Shown here piece after piece: positions 1 through 11,081 of a stretch of DNA of 53,895 nt. This DNA is from Candidatus Binatia bacterium (GTDB taxonomy: Bacteria; Desulfobacterota; Binatia; Bin18). A program made the position numbers and the translations under genes. The notes under the pieces are model-generated. The model saw only the letters and a program-made list of their open reading frames with translations, searched no databases and was not told the origin of the DNA. Positions within the stretch are counted from its first letter, which is position 1; every line of letters starts with the position of its first letter. The DNA is taken from contig JAJEFA010000016.1 in NCBI GenBank assembly GCA_022820725.1, positions 1-53,895 of the forward strand. The letters are read 5' to 3'.

Positions 1-2
1 AT

Positions 3-125
3 GTCATTGAGCGCACCTTCTGCCGCCTCAAAGACTGGCGGCGCGTCGCCACCCGCTACGACAAACTCGCGCAGAACTACCGCGCCACGGTCATCCTTGC
101 TGCCATTCTCCTCTACTGGTTATGA
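3..125 (+). mobile_element. IS5-family transposase, C-terminal fragment
   Basis: The reading frame is open from the window edge and encodes about 40 residues ending IERTFCRLKDWRRVATRYDK...AILLYWL before TGA at 123-125. This is the usual C-terminus of DDE transposases of the IS5 family (IS427/IS1031-like), where the final catalytic Glu lies in the IERTF block. The rest of the gene lies outside the window, so it is unknown whether the element is intact. The bases over and just after the stop, TGAGTCCAGACCCTAG, resemble the terminal inverted repeat and CTAG-type target of this group; that part is inference. Confidence 0.75.
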
Positions 126-227
126 GTCCAGACCCTAGAGCTTGCATATATGTAAATTCTCGCCCGTTTCGAGTAACCCTTTCTTCCCTCGGGCTCTTTT
201 CTCTCTCTCCAGTAAGTCTACGAGTAG

Positions 228-1791
<1,564 letters not shown>

Positions 1792-1792
<1 letters not shown>

Positions 1793-3357
1793 TGCCCCAG
1801 GGTCTGCGCTATCGCCTCCTTTTGATTGTCGGTCTCGCGCTGTGGGGGATTCTCTATCTCATCCCGTCTTTCAGCTCCGCATTGCCGGGTTGGTGGCCGT
1901 CCTTTCTGCCCTCCCATCATATTCGGCTGGGTCTGGATCTGCGTGGCGGGACGTATTTGCTGTTGACGGTTGACCTGGAGAAGGCCGTTGAAAACAGTCT
2001 GGACCAGTACGCCGAGGAATTCCGGCGGGCGCTGAGTGAAGCCGAGGCCGGTATCGTCGATATTCGGCGAGAAGGCAATACCTTACGCTTTTCCGCGATA
2101 TCCGAATCAGACCGAACGATAGTGCGGGAGATTCTGGCCGACCGCTTCCCCATTCTCGAGCCCCGGATCGGCTCCGGTTCGAGTTCGGATATTGTCGTTG
2201 ACCTTGACAGCCGCCAGATCGAAGCGCTCCACCAGTACGCGGTCGATCAATCCCTGGAAACCATTCGCAACCGGATCGACCAGTTCGGTGTGGCCGAACC
2301 TATTATCCAACGCCAAGGCGACCGGGATATTCTGGTCCAACTGCCCGGTATCCAGGACCCCGAACGCGCCAAGGAATTGATCGGCAGAACCGCGGTATTG
2401 GAATTCAAGCTGGTGGCGGAAGAGGGCAGTACGCGCGAGACCGAGACCCTGAATGGTCAAGACCGCGACCCGCTGAGCGGGGAGCCGATTCGGACCACCT
2501 ACACCCTGGAAAGACAGACTTTGCTTTCTGGTGATGGGGTGGCCGATGCCCGCGTGCGTCCCAGCGTGGATATTGAAGGGCCGTACGTTGAGCTGATTCT
2601 GAACAACCGCGGGGCCGAAACCTTTGAAGAAATAACCGGGGCCAACGTCGGCCGCCGTTTAGCCATTGTACTGGATAATACCGTGTACTCGGCTCCCGTG
2701 ATTCGCGACCGGATCGGCGGCGGACACGCCTCCATCACGGGTGGGTTTGACATCAAGGAAGCCCGTGACCTCGCCATTGTCTTACGCGCCGGTGCGCTGC
2801 CAGCGCCAGTCACCATCGCCGAGGAGCGGACCGTCGGACCGTCTCTCGGGCGGGACTCGATTGAACAAGGAACCATGTCTTTTATTATTGGCGGGGTCTT
2901 GGTCGTGGTCTTCATGGTCGTGTATTACAACCTCGCCGGCCTCCTGGCCGACCTCGCGCTGGCCTTGAATATCCTGCTGCTCCTGGCTGCTCTGGCCATG
3001 TTCGACGCGACCCTGACCCTGCCGGGCATTGCCGGTATTGTCCTCACCGTGGGGATGGCGGTGGACGCCAATGTGCTGATCAACGAGCGCATGCGAGAAG
3101 AGGTGCGACTCGGCAAAGGGGCGCGGGCTGCGGTAGACTCCGGCTATGAACGTGCCTTGCCGGCTATCTTCGACTCGAATATCACCACGTTTTTATCGGG
3201 TCTGATTCTGTTTCAGTTTGGGTCCGGTCCCATCAAGGGCTTCGCCGTTACCCTGTGTATCGGGATTATCAGCACGGTGTTCACGACGGTGTTCTGCACG
3301 CGGGCGGTGTATGACTATTTTCTGGTGCGGCGGCGTTTACACACTCTGAGTGTCTGA
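1792..3357 (+). CDS. secD: Protein translocase subunit SecD
   Basis: 521 residues. With SecF it forms the proton-driven RND-type machine that pulls exported proteins out of the Sec channel on the periplasmic side. Visible are an N-terminal membrane helix, the D1 motif IRLGLDLRGGTYLLL, a periplasmic P1 region with the repeated NRIDQFGVAEP block, and a C-terminal membrane bundle from about residue 360 containing GIVLTVGMAVDANVLI (D4) and FGSGPIKGFAVTL. It is shorter than E. coli SecD, as in many other bacteria. The start overlaps the yajC stop. Confidence 0.97.
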
Positions 3358-3386
3358 GCCGGGCAAGCAGTGAAGAGTATAAGACC

Positions 3387-4289
3387 ATGGAACTGATTAA
3401 AGCTGTCACAACGATTGATTTTCTGCACTACGCCAAAGGTGCGTATCTGTTTTCCGCTCTGCTTATCCTGCTCGGTATCACCGCCTTTTGGTATCGGGGC
3501 GGGTTGAACTATGGGGTTGATTTTGCGGGCGGGACCATCGTCCATGTCAAATTCAGCCAGCAGACCGATGCGGCGAGCATTCGTGCGGTCGTCTCTCAAA
3601 CGGATATTTCAGATATCACGGTCCAGGACTTTGGGCAGAACGGGGATGAATTCCTGATTCGTATCCCCAAGTCGGAAACGGGCGCGGAAAACTTCTCGAA
3701 CCGGATTCGCGAGAGTCTGGCCGATGGCTACGGTCCTGAGGCGTTCGATGTCCGACGGGTCGAAAGCGTCGGTCCGAAAGTCGGGAGAGATTTACGGCGG
3801 AAAGGCATTCTCGCCGTGGTGTTCGCCACCTTCATGATGGGTGGCTATATTGCTTTCCGATTTGAGCCCCGATTCGGGGTGGGTGCGGGTGTCGCCCTGA
3901 TCCATGATGTCTTGGTGACCACCACCGTCTTGCTCGTAGCAGACGTTGAGTTCGATCTGACCGTTGTGGCCGCGCTGTTGACTGTCATCGGCTATTCGGT
4001 CAACGATACGGTCATTGTGTGCGACCGCGTGCGGGAAAACATGCGCAAGCTGCGCCGTGAGACCATGCGGACGATCATCAACCGTAGCATTAACGAAACG
4101 CTGAGCCGCACGGTGATTACGACCGGGACGGTCCTTATGGTCATCCTGGCCCTTTTCTTTTTAGGTGGCTCGGTGATCCATGCCTTTGCACTCGTTTTGT
4201 TGGTCGGGATGACGGTCGGAACATATTCTTCCATCTATGTTGCCAGTCCGGTTATCCTGCTGTGGGAAAGGGAGACCGCCAGGCAGTGA
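3387..4289 (+). CDS. secF: Protein translocase subunit SecF
   Basis: 300 residues. It opens with a membrane helix, then the D1-like motif YGVDFAGGTIVHV, a short periplasmic domain, and five C-terminal helices with VGPKVGRDL, VIGYSVNDTVIVCDRVREN and the SecF-typical INRSINETLSRTVITTG. It lies 29 bases after secD and completes a separate SecD/SecF pair rather than a fused SecDF. recJ begins within its stop codon. Confidence 0.97.
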   Translation: MELIKAVTTIDFLHYAKGAYLFSALLILLGITAFWYRGGLNYGVDFAGGTIVHVKFSQQTDAASIRAVVSQTDISDITVQDFGQNGDEFLIRIPKSETGAENFSNRIRESLADGYGPEAFDVRRVESVGPKVGRDLRRKGILAVVFATFMMGGYIAFRFEPRFGVGAGVALIHDVLVTTTVLLVADVEFDLTVVAALLTVIGYSVNDTVIVCDRVRENMRKLRRETMRTIINRSINETLSRTVITTGTVLMVILALFFLGGSVIHAFALVLLVGMTVGTYSSIYVASPVILLWERETARQ

Positions 4290-6037
4290 ATGGCCCAGGC
4301 GCACGGCTTGAAAAACGCTGGCACCTGCGGCCGGCCGACCCGAGGCGAATTCAGGACCTGATCGAGTCAACTCAGCCGGAACCCCTCCCTCTCGTCACGG
4401 CACGGCTGCTCGTCAACCGCGGCATTGATACGACCGACAAAGCGGTCACATTTTTATCTCCTACCCTGCGTACGGGTCTTCGTTCGCCCATGCTCTTCCC
4501 TGATATGCGGCGCGCGACAGACCGCTTGCTCCACGCTCGCGAGCAGGGTGAACGGGTGTGTATCTGGGGAGACTATGACGTTGATGGGGTGACCGGCAGC
4601 TCTCAGCTCATCCTGTTCTTGCGAGAAATTGGCATGGACCCGAGGCTGTATATCCCCCATCGGACCCGTGAAGGATACGGATTGAATACGCCAGCTATTG
4701 AGCAATTGGCCGGTGAGGGCACGCGGGTCTTGGTGACGGCTGACTGCGGAGCAACCAGCCATCAGGAGATTGCGCGGGCACAGCAGCTCGGTATCGATGT
4801 GATCGTGTGTGACCACCATCACGTCCCGGAGGAAAAACTGCCCGCCTATGCCGTGCTGAACCCGATGGAAGCCGGCTGTCCCTTCTCCTTTTCCGGGCTG
4901 TCCGGGGCCGGCGTGGCGTTTTATTTGCTCATGGGGCTGCGGATGCGGCTGCGCGAGCAGGGGGAGCAGCCGGTGCCCGACCTGCGGCTCTATTTGGATC
5001 TGGTCTGTTTGGGGACGGTGGCCGACCTTGTGCCGTTGATTGAAGAAAATCGCGTGCTCGTCACTCACGGTCTGAGACAAATCGCAAGCAGCCAACGTCC
5101 TGGTATTCGTGCACTGCGGGCGGTGAGCGGTGATGACGCTGTGACGGCGAGCTATATCGGCTTTCGTCTCGGACCGCGCATCAATGCCGGGGGGCGGTTG
5201 GCCGAGGCGCGCAAGGCGGTTGAACTGCTCACGACAACGGATACCGAACATGCCCGGTTGCTGGCTGCTGAGTTGGACAAGGAGAACATCGACCGCAGAG
5301 CCATCGAAGAGAAAATATTGCAACAGGCGCTCGCCTTGGCGCAGGCCCAGCTTGAACAGGGCCTGCGCTATAGCTTTGTCTTGGCCTCTCCCGAATGGCA
5401 TCCTGGGGTGATTGGCATTGTTGCGTCCCGCTTGGTCGAGCGCTTTGGACGGCCGACCATCCTCATTGCGATTGATGGCGATAAGGGGAAAGGGTCGGGA
5501 CGGAGCCCCAAGGTTTTCCATCTGTATAAAGGCATACAGGCGTGTGCCGAGCACTTGGCTGGTTATGGCGGGCATCGTCAGGCTGCTGGACTGTCGATAC
5601 GGACGGCATCAATATCGACCTTTGCCGACGAATTTGAGGCGGTCGTGCGCCAGCACCTGACGCCTGATGATCTTGTCCCCATTATTGAGTTTGACGCCGA
5701 TCTTGACGTTGCGCTGGTCGGACCGGAATTGCTCGATGAACTGCATCGTCTTCAGCCCTGTGGGCAGGGCAATCCGGAGCCGGTGTTTCGGTCCTTGCAG
5801 ACTGAAGTGATCAGTGCCCGTGTCGTGGGCGATCGGTCCCGTGGCAAAGCCGGGCACCTCAAGCTCGTGCTGCGCTCTTCCCAAGGTGGACAGCCCATTG
5901 ATGCCATCGGGTTTGGGATGGGCGACCGTTCGATTGTTCCCCGCCAACAGGTTGACGTCCTCTACACACCAACGCTGAACGTCTGGAATGGGCAGGCGAG
6001 TCTCCAGCTTCGCCTGCGCGATCTAAAAGTTCACTAA
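4286..6037 (+). CDS. recJ: Single-strand 5'-3' exonuclease RecJ
   Basis: 583 residues from the chosen start. RecJ degrades single-stranded DNA 5'-3' in recombination and mismatch repair. DHH phosphoesterase motifs are intact: WGDYDVDGVTGS (motif I), VTADCGAT, CDHHHVPE (motif III) and GTVADLVPL. The DHHA1 part carries GPRINAGGRL and GYGGHRQAAGLSI, and a C-terminal OB region follows. I choose GTG at 4286, which forms a GTGA overlap with the secF stop and has GGGAG upstream; an in-frame GTG at 4262 would add eight residues and overlap secF more deeply. This is probably the distal gene of the sec operon. Confidence 0.95.
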   Translation: MNGPGARLEKRWHLRPADPRRIQDLIESTQPEPLPLVTARLLVNRGIDTTDKAVTFLSPTLRTGLRSPMLFPDMRRATDRLLHAREQGERVCIWGDYDVDGVTGSSQLILFLREIGMDPRLYIPHRTREGYGLNTPAIEQLAGEGTRVLVTADCGATSHQEIARAQQLGIDVIVCDHHHVPEEKLPAYAVLNPMEAGCPFSFSGLSGAGVAFYLLMGLRMRLREQGEQPVPDLRLYLDLVCLGTVADLVPLIEENRVLVTHGLRQIASSQRPGIRALRAVSGDDAVTASYIGFRLGPRINAGGRLAEARKAVELLTTTDTEHARLLAAELDKENIDRRAIEEKILQQALALAQAQLEQGLRYSFVLASPEWHPGVIGIVASRLVERFGRPTILIAIDGDKGKGSGRSPKVFHLYKGIQACAEHLAGYGGHRQAAGLSIRTASISTFADEFEAVVRQHLTPDDLVPIIEFDADLDVALVGPELLDELHRLQPCGQGNPEPVFRSLQTEVISARVVGDRSRGKAGHLKLVLRSSQGGQPIDAIGFGMGDRSIVPRQQVDVLYTPTLNVWNGQASLQLRLRDLKVH

Positions 6038-6125
6038 CCCTGCGAAATTACACGGACATTGACGATTAAGGGGGGGTGTGGTATACCCCAGCCACCAATC
6101 TGAATCATATAGGAAATAGAGAATT

Positions 6126-6317
6126 GTGGAAGAAAAAGAAGAAGTGCTGCTCAATAGCCGACAGGTGGCCGCGCTCCTTGAGCTGAGCCCGGACACGGTC
6201 AACGAGCTTGCCCGGAAAAACATCCTCCCAGGTGTCAAACGGGGCAGGCAGTGGCGGTTTCGTCAGCAGGACATCACGCTTTTTAAGAAACAGCAGCAAA
6301 AGCAGGAAGCCGCCTAG
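6126..6317 (+). CDS. Small excisionase/MerR-type HTH protein
   Basis: 63 residues starting at GTG. Almost the whole protein is one winged-helix domain of the excisionase (HTH_17) kind: LLNSRQVAALLELSPDTVN forms the helix-turn-helix and GVKRGRQWRFRQQDI the wing, with a Gln/Lys-rich tail. It sits between recJ and a methyltransferase, 20 bases upstream of the latter, with no integrase nearby. It could be a small regulator of the downstream gene, but its target is unknown. Confidence 0.75.
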   Translation: MEEKEEVLLNSRQVAALLELSPDTVNELARKNILPGVKRGRQWRFRQQDITLFKKQQQKQEAA

Positions 6318-6337
6318 ACTGCGAAGGGGGATAGCGG

Positions 6338-7054
6338 GTGCTGGCTACACAGAATGAGCGGGATACCCGGCACGCTCACGAAAGCAAGATTTACTCCGAG
6401 TTTTCCCATCTCTACGATAAGATCTTCGCTCGTTTTTTTACCGACCGTATCTCTGCGGTCATCCAGGGCCTCGGTATTCAGCCCAACGCCAGCGTACTCG
6501 AAGTGGGGGTCGGAACCGGCCTGTCCATGGAAGCCTATCCGCCCCATTGCCAGGTGACCGGGGTAGACCTTGCTCCCGATATGTTAGAGCGTGCCCAGCA
6601 ACGGGTGGACGAGAACCAGTGGCGCCATTTTCATTTGCTGACGATGGACGCCATGAACCTCGACTTTCCAGACAACTCTTTTGACTACGTGACCTCGTTT
6701 CACGTCATTAGTGTCGTGCCTGACCCCGTCCGGATGATGCGCGAAATTCACCGGGTCTGTAAGCCGGGCGGAAAAATCGCCATCATCAACCATTTCCGCT
6801 CGACCAAGCCGGTTATTGGCACCCTTATTGGTGCCCTCGACCCTCTCACCAGACGGCTGGGCTGGAGCGCCTCACTGCGCCTGAAACAAGCCTTTGACGA
6901 TGTTCCTATCCGCATTGAGAAGCGGTATAAAACTCACCCGATGTCCCTGTTTACCGTGGTGTTGGCCGAAAACCTGAAAAATGGTGTTGTCCCGGACAAC
7001 AGTCCGGCCAGGAATCTTGGCACCGCCAGCCGAAACGGTACCCATCTCGCGTAA
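6338..7054 (+). CDS. SAM-dependent methyltransferase, PmtA-like
   Basis: 238 residues from GTG at 6338, preceded by AAGGGGG. It is a class I Rossmann methyltransferase: motif I VLEVGVGTG at residues 53-61, acidic loop TGVDLAP, and post-I/II region FDYVTSFHVISVVPDP. The early YDKIFARFF and the INHFRS motif after the glycine-rich KPGGKIA turn resemble rhizobial phosphatidylethanolamine N-methyltransferase (PmtA), which makes phosphatidylcholine precursors. UbiE-like quinone methylation is the main alternative. The downstream, convergent GDPD gene would fit phospholipid turnover, but that link is inference. Confidence 0.8.
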   Translation: MLATQNERDTRHAHESKIYSEFSHLYDKIFARFFTDRISAVIQGLGIQPNASVLEVGVGTGLSMEAYPPHCQVTGVDLAPDMLERAQQRVDENQWRHFHLLTMDAMNLDFPDNSFDYVTSFHVISVVPDPVRMMREIHRVCKPGGKIAIINHFRSTKPVIGTLIGALDPLTRRLGWSASLRLKQAFDDVPIRIEKRYKTHPMSLFTVVLAENLKNGVVPDNSPARNLGTASRNGTHLA

Positions 7055-7114
7055 GCACGTCTCCTCCAAGAGTGTACCCGACTGACCGGGAGAGCGTTTC
7101 CCCCGCCCGTGGTT

Positions 7115-7828
7115 TTAGAAATTTACCGGTCTGCCCACCGCAGCCAAGAGCAGATGGGGGAAATCTACGGTCATACCATCAACTCCGGCGTCAATGGCCA
7201 TACGCATTATAGTGGGGTCTTTGATACCCCACGCCCGAACTTCGAGGCCCGCGGCCTTCCAGGCCGTGACCAACTCACGGGAAAGAAATGGGGCCGGCGG
7301 GCAGATTTGATCAAACCCGGCGTCCAGCACGCGTCGGGTGGTTTCCGGTTTGGCATCGATCGTCAGTAAGCCAACTTTTGCCGTGGGTGCATGGGTCTTG
7401 AGATTGTGGACGATGGAAAAAAAGAACGACGAGAAGGTAACATGGGCCAGCAGCCCCATGTCACGGACCATGTCGAGCACCCGGAGTTCTATGCCGCGCT
7501 GTTTGACTTCGAGTACGAGGTGGGTCCGTCTGCCGTAATGCGTCAGCGTCTCTCGGAGTAAGGGGACCCGCGCACCGGCATGGTCTGCGCTGAACCAGGA
7601 GCCGGCATCGAGCCTTTTCACCACTGACCAGGGGGTCTCGTGCACAACCCCCGACCCATCGGTCGTCCGGCTCAGGTTTTTGTCATGAATCAGAACGAGC
7701 TCACCGTCGCTGGTGGAATGTACGTCGGTCTCGATTGCGTCCACGCCGATCGACAGCGCCCGGTCAAAGCTTTCCCAGGTATTCTCCGGAGCGAGCGCCG
7801 CAGCGCCGCGATGTCCAATCACTTGCAT
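7115..7828 (-). CDS. Glycerophosphodiester phosphodiesterase
   Basis: 237 residues of GDPD TIM barrel, which hydrolyses deacylated phospholipids to glycerol-3-phosphate and an alcohol. Catalytic residues are visible: IGHRGA (His6, Arg7), PENT (Glu15), ETDVH (Glu33, Asp35) and LIHD (His48). C-terminal AWGIKDPTIMRMAIDAGVDG is also typical. There is no signal peptide, so it is cytosolic like UgpQ. The start ATG has only a weak ribosome site. It lies 41 bases downstream of an acyl-CoA dehydrogenase on the same strand. Confidence 0.92.
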   Translation of the reverse strand: MQVIGHRGAAALAPENTWESFDRALSIGVDAIETDVHSTSDGELVLIHDKNLSRTTDGSGVVHETPWSVVKRLDAGSWFSADHAGARVPLLRETLTHYGRRTHLVLEVKQRGIELRVLDMVRDMGLLAHVTFSSFFFSIVHNLKTHAPTAKVGLLTIDAKPETTRRVLDAGFDQICPPAPFLSRELVTAWKAAGLEVRAWGIKDPTIMRMAIDAGVDGMTVDFPHLLLAAVGRPVNF

Positions 7829-7869
7829 GAGAAAACCCGCCGCCCGGACAAATCTTCGCTCTCCGCGCT

Positions 7870-9114
7870 TTAATGCAACTCCTGACTCGAATAGCCTAAA
7901 ATGCGCCGCGCAATAATAAGCAGGTTGATCTGCTGAGTGCCCTCATAAATATCGCTGATCTTGGCGTCCCGCATCCATTTTTCGAGCAAGGTTTTGCGCG
8001 AATAACCCAACGGGCCGAGCAGTTCGACCGCCTTCTGCGTGACCTGGGTGACCATGCTGCCGGCTTTAGCTTTGGCCATCGAGGCTTCGAGATTGTTCTG
8101 GATACCCTGATCGAGCATCCAGGCCGCCCGCCACGTTAACAACCGCGCGGCCTGGAGATTGGCCTCCATATCCATAAAGTCTCGCTCAAGCGTGGTCAGC
8201 TTTGCGGGAGGAGTGGTGTAACGAACGGTGACGCCTTCTGCCGTAAACGTTTCGCGGACATAATCCACCGCGGCCCGCGCCACACCCAGCGCACTTGCCG
8301 CAACCAGTGGCCGGGTGGCGTCAAACGTGGCCATGACCCCCTTGAAACCTGTGGTCGATTGCTTGACCTCTGCCTGGCCGAGAATATTGTCGAGCGGAAT
8401 CCGACAGTCTTCAAAGACGAGCATGGCCGTGTCCGAGGCGCGGATACCCATTTTGTCTTCCACTTTAGCCACCGTCATACCGGGGGTGTGATGATCCACC
8501 ACAAAGGCTTTGATCCCCGCGCGTCCGGCCGACTTGTCCACCGTGGCCCAGACAACCACAAAGCCCTCTGATTTTTCGGCCGCCATGAGCCCGCTGGTGC
8601 AAAAAATCTTGGTGCCATTGAGAACCCACTGATCCCCGTCCTGCACTGCGGTCGTGGTGAGAGCGGCCGAGTCCGAACCGCAGCCCGGTTCGGTAATGGC
8701 CATTGCGCCCCATTTTGGTTCCCCGTCACGGAAGCGGGACAGAAAGCGCTCTTTCTGCTCGGGAGTACCGGCCGCCGCGACCGCGGCGCCGCCGAGCCCC
8801 GGATGGGGAATGCTGAGATACAGACCGACATCGCCCCACGATAATTCTTCAATCAGGACTGCCGAACGAACGGTGCGTTCCGAGGGGCGTCGTTCGACGG
8901 TCTCCGCCTTCCCGTTTGCCTCCTTTTTTTGTTTGCTATCCCCGAAGCTGATCATGTTTTTGGAGGCACCCCACATCATGTTCAGCCATTCCGTCGGCTT
9001 TTCATGCTCGCGCTCGTCGTACTCGCGCGAGATTGGGCGCATGGTCCCATCTGCAACGGCGTGGATCAGATCGCGATTTTTTTCAACTGCCGGGGAAAGG
9101 GAGAAGTCGATCAT
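7870..9114 (-). CDS. Acyl-CoA dehydrogenase (first of a pair)
   Basis: 414 residues, full length. FAD-dependent alpha,beta-desaturation of an acyl-CoA; electrons normally go to ETF. N-terminal helical domain, then the middle beta domain with WGAMAITEPGCGSDSAAL and WVLNGTKIFCTSG, then the C-terminal four-helix domain ending in MRDAKISDIYEGTQQIN, where the Glu of YEGT is the usual catalytic base. An insertion of charged residues (SKQKKEANGKAETVERRP) sits in the N-terminal part. GGAGGT lies six bases before the ATG. The second dehydrogenase is 38 bases upstream, so the two are probably cotranscribed. Substrate unknown. Confidence 0.93.
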   Translation of the reverse strand: MIDFSLSPAVEKNRDLIHAVADGTMRPISREYDEREHEKPTEWLNMMWGASKNMISFGDSKQKKEANGKAETVERRPSERTVRSAVLIEELSWGDVGLYLSIPHPGLGGAAVAAAGTPEQKERFLSRFRDGEPKWGAMAITEPGCGSDSAALTTTAVQDGDQWVLNGTKIFCTSGLMAAEKSEGFVVVWATVDKSAGRAGIKAFVVDHHTPGMTVAKVEDKMGIRASDTAMLVFEDCRIPLDNILGQAEVKQSTTGFKGVMATFDATRPLVAASALGVARAAVDYVRETFTAEGVTVRYTTPPAKLTTLERDFMDMEANLQAARLLTWRAAWMLDQGIQNNLEASMAKAKAGSMVTQVTQKAVELLGPLGYSRKTLLEKWMRDAKISDIYEGTQQINLLIIARRILGYSSQELH

Positions 9115-9152
9115 GGTTTACCTCCAATGGGTCTATTGGGCCTGTTGGGTCG

Positions 9153-10235
9153 TTAGATCATGGCCAGTCCCTCGAACGTCGCAAATCCGCGTCCGTTCCG
9201 GAGCCAGCGTTCAACCGGATGATCCCGGATATAGCCGTGCCCACCCAGAATTTGGACAGCATTATCCGTCACTTTGAGGACCATGGTGGCGGCATAGTTC
9301 TTGGCCAGACACGCCTCGCGGGTCGCGTCTGCGCCAGTGTCGATTTTCCAGGCCGCCTCCCAGACGAGGAGGCGAGCCGCGTCGATTTCCATGGCCATCT
9401 CGGCCAGCATAAAAGCGATGGCCTGTTTCTGGGCAATGGCCGTACCAAAGGCTCTCCGCTCCTTGGCATACTCCCGCGCATACTCATAGGCGGCTCTGGC
9501 TACGCCAACGGCCATGGCCGAGAGGGCCACCCGCGAGCGGTTGAACACGGGCTGGATATCGCCTTGCAGTTGTGAGGAAGCAGGAATGCGACAATTGTCC
9601 AAACGCAGTTCATACGTGGCAACCGCTTTGAGGCCCATATTTTTCTCCCTCTCGCCTATGGTCAGTTCTGGGGTGTCCTGAGGGAGAAGAAAAGCTGCGA
9701 TGCCATTGTCTCCCCTGGCATAGACCAGGAGATGGGCCGCCTCGGCGGCAAGCGGCACAAAACATTTGGTGCCGTTCAGGACAAACTCGCCGTTGTGTTG
9801 CGCGGCTGTTGTGGTGAGTTCGTTGAGGTCAAAGCCGAAGCGCGGCTCCATAACTGCGGCCGTGCCGGCTGTGAAATGAGGGCCGATATAGCCGCTGAGA
9901 ATCTGCGCCTTTTGCTCATGTGTCCCCAGCATTATGACCGGATAGGTCACCAGTTGGGGCGAGAGAATATGAAGCGCCAGCGAGAGGTCCCCCCAGGCCA
10001 GCTCTTCACAAATGAGTGATCCTGTGACGGCAGAAGACTCGGCGCCGACACCACCGTAGGCTTCAGGAATCGTGCCTTGCACCAAGCCGAGTTCCCAGGC
10101 CTGCTGGGCCACGGAGGTGGGGAATACCCCACTCTCATCGGCCTCGTGCGCAAGCGGGCGGAGCTGTTCGCGGGCAAATTCCGCAACCGTGTCGCGAATC
10201 AGTTGTTGTTCGTCGTCGGGTTGAAAACCAAGCAT
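9153..10235 (-). CDS. Acyl-CoA dehydrogenase (second of a pair)
   Basis: 360 residues, same three-domain fold as its neighbour but only distantly related in sequence. Middle domain FVLNGTKCFVPLAAEAAHLL, C-terminal block ERRAFGTAIAQKQAIAFMLAEMAMEIDAARLL, NAVQILGGHGYIRDHPVERWLRNGR, and a FATFEG end where Glu occupies the catalytic position. The protein stops four residues later, so it is slightly short. GAGGAG stands nine bases before the ATG. Tandem, dissimilar dehydrogenases can act as a heteromer (as in actinobacterial steroid side-chain degradation) or on successive substrates; the sequence does not decide. Confidence 0.92.
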   Translation of the reverse strand: MLGFQPDDEQQLIRDTVAEFAREQLRPLAHEADESGVFPTSVAQQAWELGLVQGTIPEAYGGVGAESSAVTGSLICEELAWGDLSLALHILSPQLVTYPVIMLGTHEQKAQILSGYIGPHFTAGTAAVMEPRFGFDLNELTTTAAQHNGEFVLNGTKCFVPLAAEAAHLLVYARGDNGIAAFLLPQDTPELTIGEREKNMGLKAVATYELRLDNCRIPASSQLQGDIQPVFNRSRVALSAMAVGVARAAYEYAREYAKERRAFGTAIAQKQAIAFMLAEMAMEIDAARLLVWEAAWKIDTGADATREACLAKNYAATMVLKVTDNAVQILGGHGYIRDHPVERWLRNGRGFATFEGLAMI

Positions 10236-10305
10236 GCCAGCCGTCTCCTCGTGATTCCTGTCCCTGCGCCGCCCCTAGCTTAGCATAAAAAGGGAGAATT
10301 GAACC

Positions 10306-10334
10306 TTGACTCTGATATGCCCAAGTGGGATGCT
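10306..10334 (+). promoter_or_regulatory. Possible sigma-70 promoter for the VOC/cupin pair
   Basis: In the divergent gap between the dehydrogenase and VOC genes, TTGACT at 10306-10311 is followed 17 bases later by GATGCT, a weak -10 match. Position relative to the ATG at 10370 is suitable. This is pattern matching only. Confidence 0.3.
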
Positions 10335-10369
10335 GAGGCATCAACATCATTCCACAGGGAGGGAAGACT

Positions 10370-11059
10370 ATGGGCCTACCAAATGGCGTGCATCATCTGG
10401 CGATCTGTACCAAGAATATGAAGGAGCAGATTGAGTTTTTTACCCAAGTCGTTGGTATGGAGCTGGTTGCGCTGTACTGGATGCACGGCGTGAAGAATAC
10501 CTATCACGGCTTTGTCCGTCTGGGCGACAGCTCGTCCATCGCCTTTGTCCAAGGCCCGGAGAGCGGCGAGATTCAGCCCCAAACCGGGGTCTCCCACGCG
10601 AGTTGGACTGCGGGTCTGGTCGCGCCTGGTGCCATGCAACATCTGGCGCTCAATGTCGACACGGAAGAAGATTTGCTGACCATGCGGGACCGTGTCCGCT
10701 CGCACGGGCACTGGGTCATGGGGCCGCTGGATCATGGCTTCTGCAAGTCCATTTATTTTGCCGGGCCAGAGGGTATGATGCTCGAATTCTCGACTTCCGA
10801 GGGCGAAGCGATTGATGCCGAATCCTGGATTGATCCCGAGGTGGTGAAGCTCAACGGCATCAGTCTGGAAGAGCTGGAACAGTATAAAAATCCTCCGGTA
10901 TTCGAGTCTCAAGGAGGCGCAGTCCAAAACCCCGAAGTGGATTTGAATGACCCCCCGATGCAGTTCCCGCCGGGTCAAGAGGTCGTCTATGCGATGTCAG
11001 ATAAGGACGTGACTGAAAAACTGAGCGAGACCACACCGCCCGTCCAACCGAATCACTGA
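10370..11059 (+). CDS. VOC-fold (glyoxalase/extradiol dioxygenase-like) protein
   Basis: 229 residues. The paired beta-alpha-beta3 modules of the vicinal-oxygen-chelate fold are evident: GVHHLAICTKNM begins the first module, MQHLALNVDTEEDL the second, and GMMLEFSTSEG supplies the likely acidic ligand, giving a His/His/Glu metal site. Roughly 70 C-terminal residues beyond the fold are polar and proline-rich. GGGAGGG lies just upstream of the ATG. It precedes a double cupin by 22 bases, so the two probably form a unit. Substrate cannot be assigned. Confidence 0.85.
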   Translation: MGLPNGVHHLAICTKNMKEQIEFFTQVVGMELVALYWMHGVKNTYHGFVRLGDSSSIAFVQGPESGEIQPQTGVSHASWTAGLVAPGAMQHLALNVDTEEDLLTMRDRVRSHGHWVMGPLDHGFCKSIYFAGPEGMMLEFSTSEGEAIDAESWIDPEVVKLNGISLEELEQYKNPPVFESQGGAVQNPEVDLNDPPMQFPPGQEVVYAMSDKDVTEKLSETTPPVQPNH

Positions 11060-11081
11060 CGATGCGACCGCAGGAGGGGAT

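Noticed and set aside
4454..5575. 373-codon open frame on the minus strand
   Set aside because: Antisense to recJ, which carries all DHH motifs; no domain recognised.
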